Origin: an uncultured Acetatifactor sp.
GTDB lineage: Bacteria > Bacillota > Clostridia > Lachnospirales > Lachnospiraceae
NCBI GenBank assembly: GCA_910586485.1
Contig: CAJUIA010000006.1
Span: forward strand, 62,001 to 126,000
Direction: 5' to 3'
DNA length: 64,000 nt
Part shown: piece by piece, positions 42,724 through 51,135 of the stretch
Position numbering within the stretch: position 1 is the first letter of the stretch
How the letters are laid out: every line of letters starts with the position of its first letter
Made by a program: the position numbers and the translations under genes
The notes under the pieces: model-generated
What the model was told of the DNA's origin: nothing
The model's input: the letters and a program-made list of their open reading frames with translations, nothing else
Database searches by the model: none

Positions 42724-44118
42724 ATGAAAAGTATACCTAAATTAATCCGTCGTTTTGTGGGCATTATGCTTCTGTCCTTAATACTGCTGATTATTTTAAA
42801 CTTTGTTTTACTGGGGATGTATACGTTGAATCAGGCCCCCAATGCTTATCCTTGGAAGACGGCGCAGGAGGTTGCAGATCAGCTGTCAAAATGGGAAAGC
42901 GGGTATGTTTTAGACGAAGCTGCGGCGCATGAGCTGCAGGAATCAAATGCGTGGGCAGTTTTTATTGATAATACAACCCTGCAGGTGGTATGGCAGACGG
43001 ATAACCTTCCCGAAGCGGTCCCGATGTCATACTCTGCGTCGGATATAGCGCGGCTGACTCGTGGCTATATAGACGGGTATCCCACATTTACGGGAGAAGC
43101 GGAAAACGGGCTGGTGGTACTCGGCTGCCCCAGAGACAGCTTTTGGAAACATAGGTGGCCCAGCTGGGATTATCACTTCATTGCCAACCTGCCGAAAACA
43201 ATCCTTTCCGTGCTGGGGATAAACGCAATATTAATTTTTATTATCTACATGAGCGCTAATTCCGGATTACTGAAATCCGTCAAGCCGATTGTCGGCGGAA
43301 TACAGGCGTTATCAGCAAACGAAGAGGTCCATGTCAGAGAAAAAGGGCTTTTGTCGGAGTTGACGGTAAGTATTAACAAGACCTCAGATATTTTGCAGAC
43401 GCAAAACAGACAGCTCAGAAAAAGAGAAGCTGCAAGAGCAAACTGGATTGCCGGGGTATCCCATGATATACGTACACCGCTGTCAATGATAATGGGTTAC
43501 GCGGGCCAGCTGGAAAACGATCAGCGTCTGCCGGAGGAGGACCGCGTAAAGGCAGGGATCATTGTCCGTCAAAGTGAACGCATGAGAAATTTAATTCAGG
43601 ACCTGAATCTTGCGTCCAAGCTGGAATACAATATGCAGCCGATTCATCCCGAAAGACAGAATCTGATCGCCGTGATCCGTCAGGTGGCGGTAGATTTTAT
43701 CAATACGAACATTGATGAAAGGTATGTGATTGAGTGGGAAACGGACAAGGCTTTAACCTTCTGTCCTGTAAATATTGACAAAGACTTAATTAAGCGGGCA
43801 GTAAGTAATCTGCTTCAAAACAGCATAAATCATAACGATCAGGGGTGCCATATCCATGTACGGGTCAGTGTGGAAGATAATGCTTATACGGTTGCGGTTG
43901 CCGATGACGGTATCGGGGCTACGGACGAGCAGATTGAAAAGCTTAAATCTGAGCCGCATTATATGGTCTGTGACGAAAATGCAACCGAACAGCGCCATGG
44001 CCTGGGGCTGCTGATTGTCAGGCAGATTTTATTTGCACACGGCGGAGAAATGCAGATAAAGCACAGTGAATGCGGCGGCTTTGAAGTGGATCTAAGGCTG
44101 CCGGGACTTACTTCATAG
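42724..44118 (+). CDS. Sensor histidine kinase
   Basis: A 464-residue membrane kinase with spans at about 12-34 and 165-182 flanking an extracellular sensor of about 130 residues. A HAMP-like stretch follows, then the H box GVSHDIRTPLSMIMGY, the N box LLQNSINHN, DDGIGATDEQ (G1) and HGLGLLIV (G2). It starts at ATG 42724 (GGAGGG 8 nt upstream), one base after the regulator stop. A medium-size extracellular sensor is unlike the tiny BceS sensors, so it probably binds a ligand directly. Confidence 0.9.
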   Translation: MKSIPKLIRRFVGIMLLSLILLIILNFVLLGMYTLNQAPNAYPWKTAQEVADQLSKWESGYVLDEAAAHELQESNAWAVFIDNTTLQVVWQTDNLPEAVPMSYSASDIARLTRGYIDGYPTFTGEAENGLVVLGCPRDSFWKHRWPSWDYHFIANLPKTILSVLGINAILIFIIYMSANSGLLKSVKPIVGGIQALSANEEVHVREKGLLSELTVSINKTSDILQTQNRQLRKREAARANWIAGVSHDIRTPLSMIMGYAGQLENDQRLPEEDRVKAGIIVRQSERMRNLIQDLNLASKLEYNMQPIHPERQNLIAVIRQVAVDFINTNIDERYVIEWETDKALTFCPVNIDKDLIKRAVSNLLQNSINHNDQGCHIHVRVSVEDNAYTVAVADDGIGATDEQIEKLKSEPHYMVCDENATEQRHGLGLLIVRQILFAHGGEMQIKHSECGGFEVDLRLPGLTS

Positions 44119-44151
44119 GTGTTTCGGAATTCATGCACGGAAATCGGGCGG

Positions 44152-44180
44152 TTGACTGAACAAAAACGTTTTGGTATAAT
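44152..44180 (+). promoter_or_regulatory. Promoter of the first LacI gene
   Basis: TTGACT (44152-44157), 17 bp, TATAAT (44175-44180). The operator-like palindrome at 44163-44172 lies inside the spacer, where a bound repressor would block RNA polymerase. Confidence 0.85.
44163..44172. promoter_or_regulatory. LacI-type operator candidate (autoregulation)
   Basis: AAAACGTTTT, a perfect palindrome with the CG centre usual for LacI/GalR operators. The 15 bases AAAAACGTTTTGGTA recur exactly at 52487-52501. Confidence 0.65.
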
Positions 44181-44214
44181 GAATGCAAAGCACAGGTAAA
44201 GGAATGAATCAGCG

Positions 44215-45207
44215 TTGAAGCGAATTACGATTAAGGATGTAGCGAAAGCGGCAGGAGTATCCATCACCACGGTATCTCATGCGCTCTCGGGACAGGGAGC
44301 GTTGAGACAGGAAACCAGGGACAGGATTGTGGAACTAGCACGCAGGATGCAGTATATACCGGACTGGAACGGGCAGAATCTGAAAGCTTCCGGGACGGGT
44401 ATGCTTGGCTTTTTTACCTCTTCCATCTCGGGATTTTACGGTATTTTGATGGATGCAATGTATAATGAATGCAAGGCCAACGGCTACGGAATGGAAATAT
44501 TTATTCTGGATGACGGAGATCTGATTCGTCTGCTCATGGGAAATCGAGTGGACGGGGCGGTAATTTTGCACAGCGGGCTGAAGGAAGAGCATGAAAAGTG
44601 GCTGCGGGAGATGGAATTTCCGGTAGTGTATCTGGATCGCGAGATTCGGGAGAAATGTGCCTCCAGTGTGCTTTTTGCATCTTATGAGAGCGGTCGGCTG
44701 GCGGCAGATTATCTTCTTTCCCTGGGGCATCGAAGAATACTGGAGTTGTGCGGTATTGATTATACTTATGACGGCGAGATGCGGCAGAAGGGATTTGAGG
44801 ACCGGATGAGGGAAAGGGGCTGCCCCATGGAGCCGGAGTATATTTTGAAATGCTATTTTGACCGTCAAAGGGCTTATGACGAGACCAGCACATTCTTAAA
44901 ACAAGGAATGCCTTTGCCGGATGCAGTCTTCGCGGCTAACGATGACAGTGCGTTTGGATGTATCAAGGCGCTGCAGGGAGCGGGGTATGCCGTGCCGGAG
45001 GATGTCAGCGTTTTAGGCTGTGACGATATAGAACTGAGCCAGTGGTATTCGCCTGCGCTGACTACGATCAGGACCAGCATCAGGGATCAGGGCGCCCTGT
45101 CCGTAAAAGAGCTGGTAAGCCTGGTGAGGAAAGAGAAAGAGGGAGAGACATATTCTATAGAGGGAGAGCTGATCGAGAGAAGCTCCTGTAAAAGAAAGGA
45201 TACATGA
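44215..45207 (+). CDS. LacI-family transcription regulator (first of tandem pair)
   Basis: A 330-residue repressor. The N-terminal helix-turn-helix ITIKDVAKAAGVSITTVSHA and hinge are followed by a periplasmic-binding-protein-like sugar domain (60-330) that ends with AVFAANDDSAFGCIKALQG and VPEDVSVLGCDDIELSQWY. It starts at TTG 44215 with AAAGGA upstream; no ATG fits. A second, closely similar regulator follows 7 bp later. The ligand is probably a sugar or glycan fragment handled by the carbohydrate operon at 52.5 kb. Confidence 0.92.
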   Translation: MKRITIKDVAKAAGVSITTVSHALSGQGALRQETRDRIVELARRMQYIPDWNGQNLKASGTGMLGFFTSSISGFYGILMDAMYNECKANGYGMEIFILDDGDLIRLLMGNRVDGAVILHSGLKEEHEKWLREMEFPVVYLDREIREKCASSVLFASYESGRLAADYLLSLGHRRILELCGIDYTYDGEMRQKGFEDRMRERGCPMEPEYILKCYFDRQRAYDETSTFLKQGMPLPDAVFAANDDSAFGCIKALQGAGYAVPEDVSVLGCDDIELSQWYSPALTTIRTSIRDQGALSVKELVSLVRKEKEGETYSIEGELIERSSCKRKDT

Positions 45208-45214
45208 ACGGGAA

Positions 45215-46204
45215 ATGAAGCGAATTACCATAAAAGATGTGGCAAAAGAGGCGGGAGTATCCATTACTACGGTTTCACATGCTCTGTCAGGTCAGGGAGT
45301 AATGAAGCAGGAGACCAGAGACAGGGTTGCAGAAATAGCAAAAAAGATGCAGTATATGCCGGACTGGAATGGGAGGAATTTAAAGGCCTCAGAGACGGGG
45401 ACGGTAGGTTTTTTTACCCTTTCCATCAGGGGATATTACGGCATACTTGTGGACGCTATGTATGAGGAATGCCGCAAAAACGGATATGAGATGGAGGTAT
45501 TCATCACTGACAGCGGAGGCAGTCTGCTCAGGATGCTTCTCAGCAGGCGGGTTGACGGTGCGGTCATTCTGCACAGCGGCTTTCAGAAAAAGCATGAGAA
45601 GATTTTGCAGGATTCGGAGCTGCCCACGGTTTTTCTGGACAGGGAAATACAGACAAAATATATTTCCAGCGTGGTATTTGACTCCTATCAGACAGGGCGG
45701 AGAGCAGGGGAGTATTTATTTTCTCTGGGCCATCGGCGTTTAATGCTGATCAGGGGCGAGGATATTTTTGACGGTATTGAGAGGCAGAGAGGGTTTGAAG
45801 ATTTTTTGCAGGAGCAGGGGTATCCGCTGGAGCAGGACTATTTGCTGAACGGCCGTTTTGACAGATGGACGGCGTATAGCGAGATGAATCGGTTTCTGGA
45901 GAAAAAGTTGCCGCTGCCGGATGCGATTTTCGCGTCCAATGACGACAGCGCCTTTGGCTGTATTAAAGCATTGATGGAGGCCGGTTACAGCGTGCCGGAG
46001 GATGTCAGTGTCTTAGGCTGTGACGATATTGAATTGAGTCAATGGTATGTGCCGGCGCTTTCTACCATTTATACGCATATTACGGATCAGGGAATTGCTG
46101 CGGTGAAGGAGCTGACCGGGTTAATGCAGGGGAATCGCAGCGGAAAGCTTCATTTGATAAAGGGTCAGCTGATAGAACGGGCATCCTGTAGAAGGGCGGA
46201 TTAG
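45215..46204 (+). CDS. LacI-family transcription regulator (second of tandem pair)
   Basis: A 329-residue paralogue of the preceding gene, similar along its whole length (same MKRITIKDVAK start, the same 19-residue VPEDVSVLGCDDIELSQWY block). The HTH recognition helix ITTVSHALSGQG is identical in both, so they should bind the same operator, possibly as mixed dimers. The sugar pockets differ more, which suggests distinct ligands. AAAGGA lies upstream of ATG 45215. It is co-transcribed with the beta-helix lipoprotein, 7 bp downstream. Confidence 0.92.
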   Translation: MKRITIKDVAKEAGVSITTVSHALSGQGVMKQETRDRVAEIAKKMQYMPDWNGRNLKASETGTVGFFTLSIRGYYGILVDAMYEECRKNGYEMEVFITDSGGSLLRMLLSRRVDGAVILHSGFQKKHEKILQDSELPTVFLDREIQTKYISSVVFDSYQTGRRAGEYLFSLGHRRLMLIRGEDIFDGIERQRGFEDFLQEQGYPLEQDYLLNGRFDRWTAYSEMNRFLEKKLPLPDAIFASNDDSAFGCIKALMEAGYSVPEDVSVLGCDDIELSQWYVPALSTIYTHITDQGIAAVKELTGLMQGNRSGKLHLIKGQLIERASCRRAD

Positions 46205-46211
46205 GAAAGTG

Positions 46212-48188
46212 ATGAAAAGCGGCAGAGGCATGTATTTGCAGGGGCAGGCCAGACATATTCTGCACATTCTGCGTGTGTTCTGTATTACGGCTGCTGTCTG
46301 TGCGGCAGTATGTGCCTGCGGCACAACGAAAAGAGAGAAAGCAGCAGATATATCTTCAGAGCAGTGGATAGATCAGGAAAGCAGGGAGCAGGGCGCAGCA
46401 GATCAGCGAGAAGCAGGCCCCCAAACGGCAGGGGAGAATTCGGAAATGAAAGATTTACGACAAAACTACCATCTGGAGGCATTCGGCAGTAACGTATACT
46501 TTTTTACACCGGAGGACGACCCGGAAGAGGTGCAGGAGATTCTGGAAGAGATCTGGAAGAAACAGGAGAAAAACCAGTTTGGAGATGATCGGTATGCCAT
46601 TTATTTTTTCCCCGGTATCTATGACGAAAAGATTCAGGCAAGGGTTGGATTTTACACACAGATTGCAGGTCTGGGTGCTTCGCCGGAAGAGGTATCGCTT
46701 TACAATCTGACCTGCGATGCCAGATGGCTGGGAGACAACAGAAATCACAATGCTACCTGTAATTTTTGGCGGGGAGTGGAAAATTTATCCGTCCGCGAAT
46801 ATGTAACCTGGGCAGTGTCCCAGGCGACCTTTATGCGGCGTGTGCATATCGGAAAGACAATTTATCTCCACGACAGCAACGGCTGGGCCAGCGGTGGATT
46901 TTTGGCGGACAGCCGGGTGGAGCTGGCAGTTCATTCGGGAACGCAGCAGCAATGGCTGTCCAGAAACTGCGATTGGAGTACCTGGATCGGTGAAAACTGG
47001 AATATGGTTTTTGCCGGAATAGAAGAGGGAAAGGCGCCGGAGGGGACCTGGCCGGAGCATGCTTATACAAATGTGCCTGTGGTGGATCGGATCAGGGAGA
47101 AGCCCTTTTTGACTTATGATCGGGAGAAGGGCTTTGGGGTTTATGTTCCTGAAATCAGAACGGAGGTGGTGGGGGCGGACTGGAATCCGGGTGAGTTTTT
47201 ACCGATAGAAGCCTTTTATATTGCCAAAGCGGAGGCAGACACGGCGGAAACCATGAATCAGGCGCTGCAGGAGGGAAAAAATTTGTTCCTGACGCCCGGA
47301 ATTTACGAGCTGGAGGCGGCGCTTGTAATTGACAGGGAAAATACGGTAATTTTGGGTTCGGGACTTGCCACGCTTCGCTCCATGAAGGGAAATTCCTGTT
47401 TGGAGGTGCGAGGCGGAGGCGCCACGGCAGCAGGCATCCTGTTTGATGCAGGACCGGAAAAAACGGATCATCTGCTGTCAGTGGGAGAAGAGGCAGGAGG
47501 CCAGGAAACGGCAGACGGCCAGGAAGAGGCAGGAGTTCAGGAAGAGACAGATCGTCAGGATCAGACATGCGGCGCGGAGGCACCCGTGAACACCTTGCTG
47601 GCGGATTTGTTTTTCCGCGTGGGCGGCGCTAAGGATTATAATACGGAGGTTGACTGCTGTGTGGAGATTCACCAGGACGGAGTGATCGGTGATAATTTCT
47701 GGGTATGGCGGGCGGACCATGGAAGCGGCGTGGGCTGGACTCGCAACAGGGCCCGCAACGGAATCCGGGTAACGGGAGACGGCGTGTCTGTTTATGCGCT
47801 GATGGTGGAGCATTTTCAGGAGTACCAGACAATCTGGGAGGGAGAAGACGGGAAGATCGTTTTTTACCAGTGCGAAATCCCTTATGATGTGCCAAATCAG
47901 GAGGCGTGGCGCAGTCACGACGGGACGGTGAACGGGTTTGCGTCCATAAAGATAGGGGATACGGTGGAAAGTCATGAGGCGTATGGCCTTGGCATTTATC
48001 TGTATAATCGGGATGCGGAAGTGGAGCTGTACAGTGCCATGGAAATTCCGGAGGCGGCAGAGAATATCCGCATTCATCATATCTGTACGGTGATGATTAC
48101 GGGAAATCCAGGCATCACTCACATTATCAATGACCGGGGGGACGCAGTAGTGACACCGGGAGCCAGAGCGGTGATATTGGATGATTGA
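46212..48188 (+). CDS. Secreted beta-helix lipoprotein, possible glycan-active enzyme
   Basis: A 658-residue protein with a long signal ending in a lipobox-like VCACG (Cys near 36). The mature part is a right-handed beta-helix type with conserved stretches NVYFFTPEDDPEEVQ, GFYTQIAGLGASPEEV, WASGGFLADSRVE, LADLFFRVGGA, WVWRADHGSGVGWT and FYQCEIPYDVPNQ. I know the same blocks from actinobacterial secreted proteins annotated as coagulation factor 5/8 or adenylyl cyclase, without proven activity. An acidic Gln/Glu-rich loop (about 425-460) interrupts the helix. It begins 7 bp after the second LacI gene, so it is probably a sugar-regulated surface protein. ATG 46212 (AGGAAA site) is preferred to GTG 46209. 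Confidence 0.72.
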   Translation: MKSGRGMYLQGQARHILHILRVFCITAAVCAAVCACGTTKREKAADISSEQWIDQESREQGAADQREAGPQTAGENSEMKDLRQNYHLEAFGSNVYFFTPEDDPEEVQEILEEIWKKQEKNQFGDDRYAIYFFPGIYDEKIQARVGFYTQIAGLGASPEEVSLYNLTCDARWLGDNRNHNATCNFWRGVENLSVREYVTWAVSQATFMRRVHIGKTIYLHDSNGWASGGFLADSRVELAVHSGTQQQWLSRNCDWSTWIGENWNMVFAGIEEGKAPEGTWPEHAYTNVPVVDRIREKPFLTYDREKGFGVYVPEIRTEVVGADWNPGEFLPIEAFYIAKAEADTAETMNQALQEGKNLFLTPGIYELEAALVIDRENTVILGSGLATLRSMKGNSCLEVRGGGATAAGILFDAGPEKTDHLLSVGEEAGGQETADGQEEAGVQEETDRQDQTCGAEAPVNTLLADLFFRVGGAKDYNTEVDCCVEIHQDGVIGDNFWVWRADHGSGVGWTRNRARNGIRVTGDGVSVYALMVEHFQEYQTIWEGEDGKIVFYQCEIPYDVPNQEAWRSHDGTVNGFASIKIGDTVESHEAYGLGIYLYNRDAEVELYSAMEIPEAAENIRIHHICTVMITGNPGITHIINDRGDAVVTPGARAVILDD

Positions 48189-48263
48189 GAAGGGATGGGA
48201 AAGGAGCGGTGTTTGCCACTTTGCGCTCTGCACCAATGGGTGTACTTTTCTGTCAGATTTTCG

Positions 48264-48292
48264 TTGACTCCGCATGGTGGTGTAGATATAAT
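48264..48292 (+). promoter_or_regulatory. Promoter upstream of the leader ORF and methyltransferase
   Basis: TTGACT (48264-48269), 17 bp, TATAAT (48287-48292). The expected start near 48299 gives a 230-nt leader before the methyltransferase ATG at 48529. Confidence 0.75.
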
Positions 48293-48422
48293 AAATACCA
48301 GCCGTAAGGATGATTTTATTGATTTCGAAGAACGGCGGGCGGCAATGGCGTTACAGGCTGCGAGGAAAGAAGCAGTCAGTGATAAGCGTTGCTGAAAAGA
48401 AAAGAGAAAGGGGTGTTATCAT

Positions 48423-48470
48423 ATGAGGAATATGGCGGTTACTGTAAATGGGAGGGTATGTAAGCGATAG
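48423..48470 (+). CDS. Possible 15-residue leader peptide
   Basis: ATG 48423 with AAGGGG 9 nt upstream encodes MRNMAVTVNGRVCKR and stops at TAG 48468-48470. The stop lies in the loop of the hairpin at 48451-48484. The layout resembles translational attenuation, but there is no family evidence and short frames occur by chance. Confidence 0.35.
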   Translation: MRNMAVTVNGRVCKR

Positions 48471-48515
48471 AAATACTGCCCTCCTTGCAGACTTTACCTG
48501 ACGAAAAATCAGGTA
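48451..48515 (+). promoter_or_regulatory. Two leader hairpins before the methyltransferase
   Basis: GGAGGG (48451-48456) pairs with CCCTCC (48479-48484). TACCTGA (48495-48501) pairs with TCAGGTA (48509-48515), loop CGAAAAA. The free ribosome site GGGGGC follows at 48520. GGAGGG is itself a ribosome-site-like sequence hidden in the first stem. Confidence 0.5.
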
Positions 48516-48528
48516 CATAGGGGGCAAT

Positions 48529-49341
48529 ATGTCATTAAACTGGATTCAGGTAGAAGAATACTCATTCAACAGCTTTTTAATGATGGAGCGTTTTCAGCTC
48601 AGACTTTTATTGAGGGCGGCGAAGCAGGATGAAGCGCTGGCAGGGCAGCTTGGGATTGCGCTTAAGGGAAATCCGGCAGTTTGCTGGTATTTCCTGCATA
48701 AGTGTCCCGAAGGCCGGTCCGTTGTGGAAGCTCTGACAGAGAAGGCTCAAAAAGCGGAAGGGCCGCAGGACGTCCGCGCCGCAGAGCTGTATGTGCTTTC
48801 TGCGGTGGAGGATTTTGTGATCTATACCACGCCGGAGGCTATGCAGGCAAAGTGCGATTTCATTTACGCATGGGACAGGGAGCGGCTTTTTGAGCTGGCT
48901 GATTTTCATGGAAAAACGGTGCTTGACGTGGGAAGCGGATCAGGGCGGCTGGCCTTTGCCGCTGCCTGTCAGGCGGCAGAGGTTTATGCCAGCGAGCCGG
49001 TGGATACCCTGCGGGAATATTTGCGGGATCGGATCAGGCGGGAGCAGATTGGTAATATCCGGGTCGTGGACGGAATGGCGGACAGCCTGGCATATCCGGA
49101 CAATACCTTCGACATCGTCATGTCCGGCCATGTGGTGGGGGATGATTATGAGGCGGAGCTGGCCGAGATTTTCCGGGTGGTGAAATCCGGAGGCTGGGTA
49201 TTGGACTGCCCCGGAGATCAGAGCCGGGAGTGCAGGCCAAGCAGGGAGCTTCTGCAGCGGGGCTTTGAAGAGCTCTGTTATCAGGGGTCTTTGGGGCAAA
49301 AGGTATACCGCTATCGAAAACAGGTTTTCAAGAATACTTAA
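48529..49341 (+). CDS. Class I SAM-dependent methyltransferase with N-terminal helical domain
   Basis: A 270-residue protein. The first 125 residues are helical and unassigned; the rest is a Rossmann methyltransferase with VLDVGSGSGRLAFAA (SAM loop), VYASEPV, NTFDIVMSGHVV and FRVVKSGGWVLDC. It resembles methyltransferase type 11 enzymes acting on small molecules. The substrate is unknown. It stands in its own transcription unit with a long structured leader, unusual for such a gene. Confidence 0.82.
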   Translation: MSLNWIQVEEYSFNSFLMMERFQLRLLLRAAKQDEALAGQLGIALKGNPAVCWYFLHKCPEGRSVVEALTEKAQKAEGPQDVRAAELYVLSAVEDFVIYTTPEAMQAKCDFIYAWDRERLFELADFHGKTVLDVGSGSGRLAFAAACQAAEVYASEPVDTLREYLRDRIRREQIGNIRVVDGMADSLAYPDNTFDIVMSGHVVGDDYEAELAEIFRVVKSGGWVLDCPGDQSRECRPSRELLQRGFEELCYQGSLGQKVYRYRKQVFKNT

Positions 49342-49390
49342 GCAGACTTAAAAACCAATTCGGCGTCTGCGTTTCAGGTGCATTTTAAAG

Positions 49391-49429
49391 GAAGTGGGAC
49401 AGGGTCTGAAAGGGTTTCTGTCCCACTTC
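49391..49429. terminator. Hairpin after the methyltransferase
   Basis: GAAGTGGGACAG (49391-49402) pairs perfectly with CTGTCCCACTTC (49418-49429). There is no T-run, so termination efficiency is uncertain. Confidence 0.55.
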
Positions 49430-49487
49430 AATCATAGTGTCAAAAGGTAATTGCACACAGCCCGATTGAGAATGGAAAGGGACAGTA

Positions 49488-49802
49488 ATGAGTAAAAAGC
49501 AAAAGATAGATTTCAACACAATTACAGCCTGCGGCGAATGCTGTACGGACTGCCGGAAGAAGAAAGAGGGTATCTGCAAGGGCTGCATAGAAGCAGACGG
49601 CTATGTTCCGGAATGGGCAGAATCCGGCAGGTGTAAGGTGCATGAGTGTGCCAGAAAGCACAATGCTCCATTTTGCGGTTTATGTGATGAGTTCCCCTGT
49701 AAGCAGCTGCCGGCGCTTATACACTGGAATCCTGATATTGTGGAACATTTAACGATGCTGGCAAGGGAGAAAGATCATGATATATCGACTGATGCTGTTT
49801 GA
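49488..49802 (+). CDS. Cysteine-rich small protein (DUF3795-like)
   Basis: A 104-residue protein with paired cysteines: ACGECCTDCRKK, CKGC, KVHECARKH and FCGLCDEFPCKQL. Such patterns bind zinc or an Fe-S centre; the layout matches the DUF3795 family of unknown function. The stop overlaps the next gene by 26 bp, suggesting coupled expression. The ribosome site is AAAGGG. Confidence 0.75.
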   Translation: MSKKQKIDFNTITACGECCTDCRKKKEGICKGCIEADGYVPEWAESGRCKVHECARKHNAPFCGLCDEFPCKQLPALIHWNPDIVEHLTMLAREKDHDISTDAV

Positions 49803-50547
49803 TCTGGACGGTACGCTGCTTTGCAGCGATAAGACGATTCATAAGGAAACATTGGAGGCCTTACAGAAATGCAGAGAGAAGGGCATATTGATCGGCGTGT
49901 CCACATCCAGGGGAGAGCAGAATACCTTATCGTTCCTGGATGAGCTGCAGCCTGACCTGCTGATTGTAAGCGGCGGGGCCTTGGTGAAATTTAAGGGGGA
50001 GTATGTGTACCGGGCAGAATTTTCAGGGGAAGAAACCTGCCGGATGATCCAAACGGCCAGAAACGTCTGCGGCCCTGACTGCCAGATTACCATCGACACC
50101 GTAAGCACGCATTACTGGAATTACAGGACTGATCCGAAAAATAACGATAAGAGCTGGGGAGAGAGTGTCTATACGGATTTTCAGGATTTTCAGGAAAGCT
50201 CCTTAAAAATGTGTGTGGAGATTTTTGAGGATCACAAGGCTGCACAGCTGCAGGAACAGCTTGGGGAGTGCGACTGCGTGCGTTTTTCTGATGGTTACTG
50301 GTATAAATTTACCAAAAGGGAAGCCACAAAGGAGCGGGCTGTTTTGGCGGCATGTTCTGTCTGCGGGATCAGACCGGAGCAGGTGATGGCCTTTGGGGAT
50401 GATTACGCTGACATGGGGATGCTTAAAATCTGCGGAATGGGGATTGCCATGGGGAACGCCATAGATGAGGTTAAAAGGGAAGCGGATTTCGTGATCGGCA
50501 CCAATGACGAGGATGGTATTGCAAAGTATTTGGCGGAGGTCTTATAA
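49777..50547 (+). CDS. HAD-family (Cof-type) phosphatase
   Basis: A 256-residue HAD hydrolase: FDLDGTLLCSD with the nucleophile and acid Asp, the motif II region VSTSRGEQN, Lys in KERAVLAAC and the metal motif FGDDYADMGML. The C2-type cap lies between. Such enzymes dephosphorylate sugar phosphates or FMN. The ATG at 49777 has AGGGAG upstream inside the DUF3795 gene. Confidence 0.9.
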   Translation: MIYRLMLFDLDGTLLCSDKTIHKETLEALQKCREKGILIGVSTSRGEQNTLSFLDELQPDLLIVSGGALVKFKGEYVYRAEFSGEETCRMIQTARNVCGPDCQITIDTVSTHYWNYRTDPKNNDKSWGESVYTDFQDFQESSLKMCVEIFEDHKAAQLQEQLGECDCVRFSDGYWYKFTKREATKERAVLAACSVCGIRPEQVMAFGDDYADMGMLKICGMGIAMGNAIDEVKREADFVIGTNDEDGIAKYLAEVL

Positions 50548-50548
50548 A

Positions 50549-51022
50549 ATGAGACGAAGTGACAGAGAAATTACGGATCAAAAAGAAATAGAAGGGTTTA
50601 TCTTGCGGGAGACGATTCTGCGGGTGGCTTTTTACGATAAGGGCGAGATTTATATTGTACCTGTAAATTACGGCTGTCTAATGGAAGGCGGGAAAATACT
50701 TTTTTATTTTCACGGCGCATGTGCGGGCCGGAAATTTGAACTTGCCGGGGCAGAGCCTTCCGTGGGCTTTGAGATCGACGGAAGGTATAAGCTGCTGGAG
50801 GGAAAAAATGTATGCAGCTTTTCTGCAGAATTTCAGAGCGTGATCGGTACGGGGAGGCTATGCCTTGTTGCGGATCGGAGAGAGAAGAAAATGGGACTTG
50901 GTGCCGTTATGAGGCAGGCTACGGGAAAAGCGGAATGGGACTATGACGACAGGATGCTGGAAAGAACAGCCGTTTTTCGGCTGGAGGTGGAAAAAATGTC
51001 CTGTAAGGCAAAGCTGATCTGA
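50549..51022 (+). CDS. Pyridoxamine 5'-phosphate oxidase-like flavoprotein (NimA-like)
   Basis: A 157-residue split-barrel protein of the FMN-binding PNPOx-like superfamily. It opens MRRSDREITDQKEIEGF, with YIVPVNYGC, FYFHGACAGRK and VGFEIDG, the layout of 5-nitroimidazole reductase (Nim) and related proteins. Resistance function is not shown by this. The start at 50549 lies 1 bp after the HAD stop; a frame from 50504 would run into that gene. GGAGG is about 12 nt upstream. Confidence 0.82.
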   Translation: MRRSDREITDQKEIEGFILRETILRVAFYDKGEIYIVPVNYGCLMEGGKILFYFHGACAGRKFELAGAEPSVGFEIDGRYKLLEGKNVCSFSAEFQSVIGTGRLCLVADRREKKMGLGAVMRQATGKAEWDYDDRMLERTAVFRLEVEKMSCKAKLI

Positions 51023-51135
51023 TGGATAAGCCGAAGGCTTCCTCCGATCACAAGCAGCGCTTGTTTGACGCCGATGTTTTTTGCGTGGTAAGCTAATGAT
51101 GTCCGGACAAAACATTGTGAAAACGGAGGAAAGCT

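Noticed and set aside
48195..48395. 66-codon frame after the beta-helix gene
   Set aside because: It overlaps the TTGACT-17-TATAAT promoter, and its ribosome site is poor; treated as chance.
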